Assembly: GCA_030681635.1 (NCBI GenBank)
Contig: JAUXRT010000116.1
Coordinates: 1 to 14,355, forward strand
Source of the DNA: Reyranella sp.
GTDB lineage: Bacteria > Pseudomonadota > Alphaproteobacteria > Reyranellales > Reyranellaceae
Length of the DNA: 14,355 nucleotides
Direction of reading: 5' to 3'
Of the stretch, positions 6,155-12,191 are shown piece after piece. Position 1 is the stretch's first letter; each line of letters begins with the position of its first letter. The position numbers and the translations under genes were made by a program. The notes beneath the pieces are model-generated. The model was not told the origin of the DNA. It was given only the letters and a program-made list of their open reading frames with translations, and did no database searches.

Positions 6155-7123
6155 CTACGGGTTCACGAACTTGGCCAGCGGCTTCCACTTGGCATAGTCG
6201 GCCTCGATCCGGGCACGGAAGACGGCCGGCGTGCTGGCGCGCGCCTCGTTGCCCAGGCCTTCCAGGCGTGCCTTGACGTCCGGCCGCGCCACGGCGACCG
6301 CGACGGCATTGGCCAGCCTGTCGGCGATGTCGGCCGGCAAGCCCACCGGGGCGGCGAGGCCCAGCCAGGAGACGACCTCGTAACCCGGCACGACGGCGCC
6401 GATCGGCTGCACGTCGGGATTGAGCGGCCAGGCCTCCTTCGAGGTGACGCCGATCGCGCGCACTTGCTTGTTAGACAGCGCGCCGTGATAGCCGGTGAAG
6501 GTGCTGATCGCGAAGTCGAGGCGGCCGCTCATCACGTCGGCGATCTGCTGGCCGGTGTCCTTGTAGGCGACCGGCTCGACCTTGATGCCCGTAAGTGCCT
6601 TCAGATACTCGACGGCGAGATGCAGCGTGTTGCCCACGCCGCTGTGGCCGTAGTTGAGCTTGCCCGGGTTGGCCCTGGCGGCGGCCAGCAGGTCGGCGAA
6701 GGTCTTGATCGGCGAGTTGGCGCCGACCACCAGGACGAACGGGAACAGGGTGATCGTCGAGATGTAGGAGAAGTCTTTTAGCGTATTAAAAGGCGTCTGC
6801 GGATCGGTCGCGCTGATGACGTTGGCGCCGCCGGTGATGAGATAGAGCGTATAGCCGTCCGGCGGCTGGCTCATGAGGTATTGAGCGGCGATGCGTTCGC
6901 CGGCGCCGGGCTTGGGTTCGATGATCACGCTCTGGCCCAGCGTCTCGATCATGCTGGGCGAGATGACCCGTGCGATGGTGTCGGGGTTCGAGCCGGCGCT
7001 GTAGCCATGCACGATCCGGATCGGCTTGGACGGAAAGGGTGCCTGGGCGCGGGCGGTGGCCGCCAGGGTGAGCGAGCTTGCGGCAGACAGCAGGAGCGTC
7101 CGGCGATTGAAGCCAGTGCGCAT
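6155..7123 (-). CDS. Bug-family TTT periplasmic solute-binding protein (copy 1)
   Basis: A periplasmic substrate receptor of 322 residues of the Bug/TctC family, which binds small carboxylates. The signal peptide is MRTGFNRRTLLLSAASSL and onwards, with cleavage near ARA-QAPFP; the NRRTLLL motif is Tat-like. The mature part carries family hallmarks: FPSKPIRIVHGYSAGSNPD, the PGAGERIAAQYLM helix, PPDGYTLY, and GKLNYGHSGVGN in the second half of the binding cleft. Length is typical. The ATG at 7123 follows GGGAGG closely; an in-frame TTG 12 nt upstream is rejected. No TctA or TctB membrane subunits are in the window, so it may be an orphan receptor, common in organisms with many Bug paralogues. 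It is divergent from the cupin gene. The substrate cannot be predicted. Confidence 0.93.
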   Translation of the reverse strand: MRTGFNRRTLLLSAASSLTLAATARAQAPFPSKPIRIVHGYSAGSNPDTIARVISPSMIETLGQSVIIEPKPGAGERIAAQYLMSQPPDGYTLYLITGGANVISATDPQTPFNTLKDFSYISTITLFPFVLVVGANSPIKTFADLLAAARANPGKLNYGHSGVGNTLHLAVEYLKALTGIKVEPVAYKDTGQQIADVMSGRLDFAISTFTGYHGALSNKQVRAIGVTSKEAWPLNPDVQPIGAVVPGYEVVSWLGLAAPVGLPADIADRLANAVAVAVARPDVKARLEGLGNEARASTPAVFRARIEADYAKWKPLAKFVNP

Positions 7124-7139
7124 CGTTCCTCCCAAGTCT

Positions 7140-7184
7140 GGCGGCTTATGTGCCGCCTAGTATCGAAATTACATAGATTTTCGA
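7140..7184. promoter_or_regulatory. Two inverted repeats in the divergent promoter region
   Basis: Between the divergent binding-protein and cupin genes there are two perfect 6-bp inverted repeats: GGCGGC/GCCGCC (7140-7145 with 7152-7157) and TCGAAA/TTTCGA (7163-7168 with 7179-7184). The second lies in an AT-rich patch unlike its surroundings, with 10 nt between half-sites, and looks like an operator. The regulator is unknown; no regulator gene is in the window. Confidence 0.4.
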
Positions 7185-7227
7185 AACTTTGGACAAGCCC
7201 CAATATCGGCCCGTTTCGCTGTCTGCT

Positions 7228-7770
7228 ATGAAAGCGGCCATGCCGGACCAAGCTGCGCCGCAGGCCTACCATTTCGCCGACGATGGCGAGACGCCGAACA
7301 ATCCGGCGTTGCCGCTGCTGGTCTATCGCGGCGCCGTGGCGCGCGCCGCGGCCGATCCGGCGGCGGCGTTCGAAGAGGCGTTTGCCCGCCATGGCTGGCG
7401 ACGCTCCTGGCGCAACGGCATCCACGATTTTCTGCACTTCCACACGCGCACGCACGAGGTGCTGGGCATCGCCCGCGGTCGCGCCCGCGTGGAATTCGGC
7501 GGCGGCAAGGGACGGGAGCTCGATGTCGCGGCGGGCGACGTCGTCGTGTTGCCGGCCGGAACCGGACATCGCTGCCTGTCCGCCAGCGCCGACCTGCTGG
7601 TGGTCGGTGCCTACCCCGACAATTCGGGCTTCGACCAGAAGCGGCCGGGACAGATCGACCATGCCAGCGCCGTTGCCGCGATTGCAGCCGTTGCCGTGCC
7701 GCGCGAGGATCCGGTGTACGGATCGGACGGACCGTTGAAGAAAATGTGGTCGCAGCCGACACGCGACTGA
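7228..7770 (+). CDS. YjlB-like cupin protein
   Basis: A small cytoplasmic single-domain cupin of 180 residues. The first cupin motif reads HDFLHFHTRTHEVLGIARG, with two His and a Glu as likely metal ligands. The second reads GDVVVLPAGTGHRCL, with a further His. The N-terminal segment YHFADDGETPNNPALPLLVY resembles the YjlB-type cupins of Bacillus and proteobacteria, whose function is unknown. The start is uncertain: ATG 7228 and ATG 7240 both fit, neither with a strong Shine-Dalgarno, and homology seems to begin near the second. The stop is 20 nt before the protease gene, so the two are probably one operon. A role as sugar or small-molecule isomerase or dioxygenase is possible but not shown. 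Confidence 0.85.
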   Translation: MKAAMPDQAAPQAYHFADDGETPNNPALPLLVYRGAVARAAADPAAAFEEAFARHGWRRSWRNGIHDFLHFHTRTHEVLGIARGRARVEFGGGKGRELDVAAGDVVVLPAGTGHRCLSASADLLVVGAYPDNSGFDQKRPGQIDHASAVAAIAAVAVPREDPVYGSDGPLKKMWSQPTRD

Positions 7771-7790
7771 TCCTTGGGGGGAGAAAGTTC

Positions 7791-8885
7791 ATGTCAGTCA
7801 CGCCAGACAGGACAGGTCCTGCGCTCATCATCGCCGCCTGCCTGTTGGCCGGCACCGGCCCTGCCTGGGCGCAGGGCAATCCTTCTAGCCAATACAGCGG
7901 CCTCAGCACGATCGAGATCCCCTTTGCCAACGGCCCGATCCGCCTGGAGCACGTGCCCGAGATACGCCTGAAGCTGAAGGGCGCACAGCCGCGGCGCTTC
8001 GGCATGGATACCGGCTCGACCGGCATCGTCGTGTCGGCCGAGCACTACGAGCCGGGACCGGGCGATACCAACGACGGACCGGGTCAGCTGACCTACAACA
8101 GCAGCGGGCGTGTCCTGCACGGCACCCACCACACGACCGACGTCGAGATCCTGCACAACGACGACCGGCCGGCGGCGACGGCCCGCGTCCAGGTCCTGCG
8201 GGTCGATCGCATCACCTGCCTGCGCAACGCGCGCGACTGCCAGCCCAACCCGCGCCCGCGCGGCGTGGCCTTCATGGGCGTCGGCTTCGACCGCGCCGCA
8301 GCCCAGGGCACCGACGACACGGCGCCGCGCAATCCCTTCGTCAACATCACCTCGCCGGGCTCGCTGCGTGCCGGCTATGTCGTTACCCGGACCGGCATCC
8401 ATCTCGGCATGAGCGCGGCCCTCACGCGCAATTTCGCCTTCGTGAAGCTCTCGCCCAAAGGCAGCAGCTCAGCCGGCGGCCTCGCGCAATGGAACGCCGC
8501 GCCGCTCACCGTGTCGGTCGACGGTCGGGTCGGCACCGGCACCATGCTGCCCGACACCGGCATCAACTACATGTTCCTGTCGCCGCCGCCGGGCAGTTCT
8601 CTGGAGCGCGGCGAGCGCGTGCCGTCGGGAACGCGGATCGAGATGTGGATGCCTGCCCAGGGCGGTCCCGGCGCCTTCTACCAGGTCGCGGTCGGCGACC
8701 GGGGCAATCCGATGCATCCCGAGAGGGTGGTGGTCGTGCGCGATCCCGGCGTGTTCGTGAACACCGGCCGCATGTTCTTCGAGGGCTTCGACTATCTCTA
8801 CGATGCCGTCGGCGGCTACGTCGGCTATGGCTGGAACGGCCGCGCGAGCGGCGCCTACGGAAGGGTGACGCCGGGCGCGCGCTGA
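7791..8885 (+). CDS. Exported pepsin-like aspartic protease
   Basis: A 364-residue protein with a signal peptide (hydrophobic 11-22, AWA-Q cleavage near 27). It shows the bilobal layout of pepsin-like (A1) aspartic proteases. The first catalytic motif is FGMDTGSTGIVV (Asp73) and the second is MLPDTGINYMFL (Asp255). Between them, LTYNSSGRVLHGT (about 100-112) resembles the flap, with Tyr102 in the flap-tyrosine position. RGVAFMGVGFDR (157-168) resembles the pepsin GILGLG strand. Near the C terminus, NTGRMFFEGFDYLYDAVGGYVGYG matches the pepsin segment that ends in a VGFA-type strand. C143 and C150 may form a disulfide. ATG 7791 follows a GGGGGGAG site. Bacterial A1 proteases are uncommon, and periplasmic or secreted proteolysis is inferred. 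If the second Asp were not catalytic it could be a non-proteolytic homologue. Confidence 0.82.
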   Translation: MSVTPDRTGPALIIAACLLAGTGPAWAQGNPSSQYSGLSTIEIPFANGPIRLEHVPEIRLKLKGAQPRRFGMDTGSTGIVVSAEHYEPGPGDTNDGPGQLTYNSSGRVLHGTHHTTDVEILHNDDRPAATARVQVLRVDRITCLRNARDCQPNPRPRGVAFMGVGFDRAAAQGTDDTAPRNPFVNITSPGSLRAGYVVTRTGIHLGMSAALTRNFAFVKLSPKGSSSAGGLAQWNAAPLTVSVDGRVGTGTMLPDTGINYMFLSPPPGSSLERGERVPSGTRIEMWMPAQGGPGAFYQVAVGDRGNPMHPERVVVVRDPGVFVNTGRMFFEGFDYLYDAVGGYVGYGWNGRASGAYGRVTPGAR

Positions 8886-8990
8886 CGCTGGCCGGCGTTT
8901 CGCGGCGCGCGATCCACCCGAGGTGTCGGGCTTGACGCTCGCGGAGACGGCCGGCAGATGTATCCGCCTGCTCCTTCGGCGAGGTTTCCG

Positions 8991-9842
8991 ATGTCGATTT
9001 CGTTCCGCCCCCTGTCGTATGCCCTCGGCGCCGAGGTGCAGGGCGTCGACCTTGCTGAGTCGCTCAGCAATTCCGAGTTCGACCAGATCCACCAGGCCTT
9101 CCTCGACAGTGGCATCCTGCTGTTCCGCAACCAGAAGATCAGCCGCGAGCAGCACATCGCCTTTAGCCGGCGCTTCGGCGAACTCGACAACCACGATTCG
9201 CTGCCGCGCGACCGGCACCCTGACTATCCCGAGCTGCTGCTGGTGACGAACATTCCGGAGGAGGACGGCAAGCCCTCGGCCTCCAAGTACACCGGCCATC
9301 TGTGGCACTCCGACATGTCCTTCACGCCGGTGCCGTCGCTGGGCTCGCTGCTGCGCGGCATCACCATCCCCTCGGTCGGCGGCGACACCATGTTCACCAA
9401 CATGTACCGCGCCTACGACGCGCTGTCGGACGGCATGAAGAGGCTGATCGAGGGGCTGCACGGCATCCACACCGGCACGCGCAAGGTCGACGATCCCAAC
9501 TCCGATCGCGAAAAGGAGCAGCGGAAGATCAATCCGCCGATCGCCCAGCCGGTCGTGCGGGTCCATCCCGAGACCGGCCGCAAGGCGCTCTATATCGGCG
9601 AGAAGGTGTCGTGTTTCGTCGACATGACGCCGGAAGAGAGCAAGCCGCTGATCGACTATCTGGTGCGCCACGCCACGCGGCCGCAGTTCGTCTACCGCCA
9701 CCAATGGCGCGCCGACGACATCGTTTTCTGGGACAACCGCTGCACCATGCACATCGCGCTCGGCGACTATCCGGAAGGCGAGACCCGCCATCTCGAGCGA
9801 ACGACCGTGCGGGGCACACCATCGGGATATTACCTCCAATGA
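8991..9842 (+). CDS. TauD/TfdA-family 2-oxoglutarate dioxygenase
   Basis: A non-haem Fe(II), 2-oxoglutarate-dependent dioxygenase of 283 residues. The iron ligands are His106 and Asp108 in LWHSDMSF, plus His254 in DNRCTMHIALGDY. Arg270 in RHLERTTVRG is the expected 2-oxoglutarate carboxylate ligand, at the same spacing as in TauD. The N-terminal part (RPLSYALGAEVQGVDL, SGILLFRNQ) is typical of the family. Substrates in the family include taurine, phenoxyacetates, alkyl sulfates and other carboxylates, so the exact reaction is not predictable. I chose ATG 8991, preceded by GAGG; an in-frame ATG at 8958 lacks homology. The stop overlaps the next start (ATGA, 9839-9842), coupling this enzyme to a Bug receptor and suggesting that the receptor delivers its substrate or a related compound. 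Confidence 0.93.
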   Translation: MSISFRPLSYALGAEVQGVDLAESLSNSEFDQIHQAFLDSGILLFRNQKISREQHIAFSRRFGELDNHDSLPRDRHPDYPELLLVTNIPEEDGKPSASKYTGHLWHSDMSFTPVPSLGSLLRGITIPSVGGDTMFTNMYRAYDALSDGMKRLIEGLHGIHTGTRKVDDPNSDREKEQRKINPPIAQPVVRVHPETGRKALYIGEKVSCFVDMTPEESKPLIDYLVRHATRPQFVYRHQWRADDIVFWDNRCTMHIALGDYPEGETRHLERTTVRGTPSGYYLQ

Positions 9843-10816
9843 AGCGCAGTGATTTCCTCAAGGGCCTCGGCGCACTCGCCCTGGCGCCCGCCATCTCGCC
9901 CGCGATCGTCCGCGCGCAAAGCCAGTTCCCCGACAAGCAGATCCGGATGGTGATCCCGTTCGCCGCCGGCGGCACCACCGACCTGCTGGCCCGCGCCTTG
10001 GCGCAGCACATGGCGCAGGCCTGGGGCCAGACGGTCGTGGCCGACAACCGCGCCGGCGCCAACGGCGTCGTGGCGGGCGAGATCGTGGCCAAGGCGCCGG
10101 GCGACGGCTACACGCTGTCGGTGGTGGCGATGGGCCACGCCATCAATCCGCTGATCTACAAGAAGCTGCCCTACGACGGCGTGAACGATTTCACGCCGAT
10201 CAGCCTGATTGCCACCTTCCCGCAGCTCGTGCTGGTCAATCCCGCGGTCAAGGCCAACACGCTGCCCGAGCTGATCCAGCTCGCTAGGACCGCCTCGCCG
10301 CCGGTCACCTATGCCTCGGGCGGCAACGGCTCCTCGCAGCATCTGGCCGGCGCGCTGCTGGCGCACATGGCCAAGCTCGACCTCACCCACGTCGCCTACA
10401 AAGGCGGCAACCCGGCGCAGCTCGACCTGATGGCGGGCAATGTGCAGATGATGATCACGCAGCCCAATTCGAAGGACCTGATCACCACCGGCAAGATGCG
10501 GGCGCTGGCCGTCAGCTCGGCCAAGCGCAGCCAGTATTATCCCGAGCTGCCGACGGTCGCCGAGGCGGGCGTGCCGGGCTACGAGTCGGTCGCATGGTAT
10601 GGGCTGCTGGGCCCCAAGGGCATGCCGGCCGATCTCGTGAAGAAGATCGCCGACGAGACGGTTCGTGCCTGCGCCACCGAGGGTGCCAAGTCGGTGGTCG
10701 CCTCGCAAGGCGGCGACATGGTGGCGGGCACGCCCGCGGCCTTCGCCGACTTCATCGTGGCGGAGCGCACACGCTATGCGACGATCGTGCGCGAGTCCGG
10801 CATGTCGGTGGAGTGA
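9839..10816 (+). CDS. Bug-family TTT periplasmic solute-binding protein (copy 2)
   Basis: A 325-residue periplasmic receptor of the Bug/TctC family, expected to capture a small carboxylate. The signal peptide is MKRSDFLKGLGALALAPA and onwards with cleavage near VRA-QSQFP. Hallmarks follow: PDKQIRMVIPFAAGGTTD, VADNRAGANGVVAGE and PGDGYTL in the first lobe, and VTYASGGNGSSQHLAG in the second. The ATG sits inside the dioxygenase stop (ATGA), so translation is coupled and the start is secure; the longer open frame upstream is only the dioxygenase read out of frame. It is diverged from the minus-strand Bug protein at 6155-7123 and probably binds a different ligand. No transporter membrane subunits are adjacent. 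It converges with the NTF2-like gene across a 51-nt gap. Confidence 0.94.
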   Translation: MKRSDFLKGLGALALAPAISPAIVRAQSQFPDKQIRMVIPFAAGGTTDLLARALAQHMAQAWGQTVVADNRAGANGVVAGEIVAKAPGDGYTLSVVAMGHAINPLIYKKLPYDGVNDFTPISLIATFPQLVLVNPAVKANTLPELIQLARTASPPVTYASGGNGSSQHLAGALLAHMAKLDLTHVAYKGGNPAQLDLMAGNVQMMITQPNSKDLITTGKMRALAVSSAKRSQYYPELPTVAEAGVPGYESVAWYGLLGPKGMPADLVKKIADETVRACATEGAKSVVASQGGDMVAGTPAAFADFIVAERTRYATIVRESGMSVE

Positions 10817-10821
10817 GGGCC

Positions 10822-10857
10822 GGGACGTGACGATGGGACGTGAGGGTGGGGACGTGA
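10822..10857. repeat. Three direct copies of a 9-mer between convergent genes
   Basis: GGGACGTGA occurs at 10822-10830, 10835-10843 and 10849-10857, with periods of 13 and 14 nt, in the short gap between the second Bug gene and the NTF2-like gene. It looks like slippage-derived simple sequence. No hairpin terminator is evident here. Confidence 0.6.
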
Positions 10858-10867
10858 GGGTGGGCCG

Positions 10868-11416
10868 CTAGAGCGGCTTGCCCGCGCTGCTCGCCCAGCT
10901 CGGCATCATTTCATTGCTGGGGCGCTTCTCGTCCGTGACCTTGCGCGCCGTCTCGACGCCCGCCACCGGCAGGCCCTTGGGATCGAGCAGGCCCACCTGC
11001 ACCAGGACCGACGCCTGGTCCCAGTAGATGTGCTCGTGCGCCACCTTGCCGTCGACAAAGCGCACGATGGCGACCAGAGGGATCTCGACCCTGCGCCCGG
11101 TCGGCTTGATGCCCGGCAACATCCAATCGAGCTCGCTGGTGTGGGTGAAGCAGAACAACTGCTCGTCGACGATCTGGTCGGCGCCGATCGTGCGGCTGAT
11201 CGGCACGAGCGTGGTGTCGGGCGGATTGCCGTGGACGAAGTGATATTTGTAGAAGCGCTTCAACTCGTCGTGGCCGACGCCGCCGGTCATCGTCGGGATA
11301 TTGTTGACGTAGGGGGCAGCGACCATGGTTGCCATGGTGGCGTCGACATCGCGGGTCTCGAATTCGTATCGGCAATGGGCTTCCCAGAGAGCGGCGAGGT
11401 CGTGGCGGACGGTCAT
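10868..11416 (-). CDS. NTF2/SnoaL-like fold protein
   Basis: A 182-residue cytoplasmic protein of the SnoaL-like (NTF2 superfamily) type. The N terminus (MTVRHDLAALWEAHCRYEFETRDVDATMATM) gives the initial helices, and VNNIPTMTGGVGHDELKRFY resembles the segment found in SnoaL-like proteins of about 180 residues. The sheet follows in EQLFCFTHTSELDWMLPGI and VEIPLVAIVRFVDGKVAHEHIYWDQASVLVQVGLL. The family includes cyclases, hydrolases and isomerases as well as binding proteins, so no reaction is assigned. AAGGAAAC precedes the ATG with good spacing. The C-terminal ~30 residues after GLLDPKGLP are low-complexity and polar. It is divergent from cold-shock gene 2, with a 196-nt gap that should hold both promoters. 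Confidence 0.85.
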   Translation of the reverse strand: MTVRHDLAALWEAHCRYEFETRDVDATMATMVAAPYVNNIPTMTGGVGHDELKRFYKYHFVHGNPPDTTLVPISRTIGADQIVDEQLFCFTHTSELDWMLPGIKPTGRRVEIPLVAIVRFVDGKVAHEHIYWDQASVLVQVGLLDPKGLPVAGVETARKVTDEKRPSNEMMPSWASSAGKPL

Positions 11417-11612
11417 TGGTGTTTCCTTGGCGGTTGGTTCGGGTGGGTTCGGGAAGCTGGCGGGAATTCATAATATGGCCAAGGCGTGGCGAGGGCACGC
11501 TCCGGTCGGCTTGACAGGTTCGCCCGACTTCGGCTCCCTTCGGGTATCTGCCGGCGGCTGCCGCGAGCGCACCGCCATCCTAAGGCTTGCTCGCACAACT
11601 GGGATACAGACG

Positions 11613-11819
11613 ATGGCTACAGGCACGGTCAAATGGTTCAACGGCACCAAGGGTTTCGGGTTCATCCAGCCGGATGGCGGCGGAAAGGACGTGTTCGTTC
11701 ATATCAGCGCCGTCGAGCGCGCCGGCCTCAATGGTCTCAATGAAGGCCAGAAGGTCAGCTACGAAGTGGCCAGCGAACGCGGCCGCGAGGCTGCCGTGAA
11801 CCTGAAGACGGTCGGCTGA
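11613..11819 (+). CDS. Cold-shock domain protein (CspA family), copy 2
   Basis: A 68-residue single cold-shock domain, an RNA chaperone. It carries MATGTVKWFN, RNP1 KGFGFI (13-18) and RNP2 VFVHI (27-31). Over the first 50 residues it differs from copy 1 (2320-2532) at only a handful of sites, and it is two residues shorter in the C-terminal loop. The ATG at 11613 is chosen by exact family alignment; the frame is open far upstream without homology. The Shine-Dalgarno is weak, as can occur when the leader RNA controls translation. A strong intrinsic terminator at 11893-11924 ends the transcript. Both csp genes lie divergently from a minus-strand metabolic gene. Confidence 0.95.
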   Translation: MATGTVKWFNGTKGFGFIQPDGGGKDVFVHISAVERAGLNGLNEGQKVSYEVASERGREAAVNLKTVG

Positions 11820-11892
11820 AAAACGCCCGCTGAAAAAGCGCGCCAATGGGTGCAGTTCCGCTGCGGTAATTGCCGGCGGCACCGCGAGACTG

Positions 11893-11924
11893 AAGGCCCG
11901 CCCGGTTCCCGGCGCGGGCCTTTT
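11893..11924 (+). terminator. Intrinsic terminator after cold-shock gene 2
   Basis: A perfect 9-bp stem (11893-11901 with 11914-11922), extended by three further pairs inside, is followed by TTTT. It is the clearest terminator in the window. With AA flanking on the other side it may also work weakly for the minus-strand gene ending at 11946. Confidence 0.85.
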
Positions 11925-11945
11925 CGCGTCTAGCCCTTCTGCCCT

Positions 11946-12119
11946 CTAGCCCTTTTGTGCGTGACCGGCGCCGGGACGCTTGTTCTTTTTCTCGGTCTTG
12001 GGGCCGCCGCGGACCGCGTCCTTGGCGATCTGCTGGGTCGAGACCCGCAAGGCCGCCTGGTGCTGCTTGTCGCTGCTCTTCTGGTCGCGTGTTGCGGCGC
12101 GTGTGGTGGGCTGGGTCAT
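11946..12119 (-). CDS. Small basic hydrophilic protein of unknown function
   Basis: A 57-residue protein starting MTQPTTRAATRDQ and ending GAGHAQKG. It is rich in Lys, Arg, Gln and Thr, with no hydrophobic segment and no cysteine. The middle (QHQAALRVSTQQIAKDAVRGG) could form one helix and the C-terminal third is lysine-rich (TEKKNKRPG), suggesting a disordered or nucleic-acid-associated peptide. I chose ATG 12119; the frame is open to 12179, but that extra part runs through a strong hairpin and so is unlikely to be coding. The Shine-Dalgarno is poor. It lies 72 nt downstream of the molybdenum hydroxylase gene on the same strand. No family is recognised; a spurious call is possible but codon use looks coding. 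Confidence 0.5.
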   Translation of the reverse strand: MTQPTTRAATRDQKSSDKQHQAALRVSTQQIAKDAVRGGPKTEKKNKRPGAGHAQKG

Positions 12120-12134
12120 GGAGCCTAAACGCCA

Positions 12135-12167
12135 GTCGGCCCGGACTGGTTGCCCAGCCGGGCCGAC
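12135..12167 (-). terminator. Strong hairpin between molybdenum hydroxylase and small basic protein
   Basis: A perfect 10-bp GC-rich stem (12135-12144 with 12158-12167) continues, after one bulged A, with four more pairs (12146-12149 with 12154-12157) and a TTGC-type tetraloop. It is 24 nt past the hydroxylase stop. On the minus strand it is followed by TGGCGTTT, a poor U-tract, so it may be a terminator, attenuator or mRNA 3'-end. Confidence 0.6.
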
Positions 12168-12191
12168 ATTTCCGTCCAATCTTTTGCGGCG

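Noticed and set aside
9302..9838. N-terminal extension of the second Bug protein into the dioxygenase gene
   Set aside because: The in-frame extension has no homology and hides the signal peptide; the ATGA start at 9839 fits the family.
8469..9839. 456-residue minus-strand frame opposite the protease and dioxygenase
   Set aside because: Shadow of two confirmed plus-strand genes; composition is Arg/His/Ala-rich with no motif.
11511..11516. TTGACA as a -35 box for cold-shock gene 2
   Set aside because: No acceptable -10 at 16-18 nt spacing; the sequence there is GC-rich.
11486..11612. Upstream in-frame extension of cold-shock gene 2
   Set aside because: The open frame has no similarity to cold-shock proteins and the domain begins exactly at the 11613 ATG.
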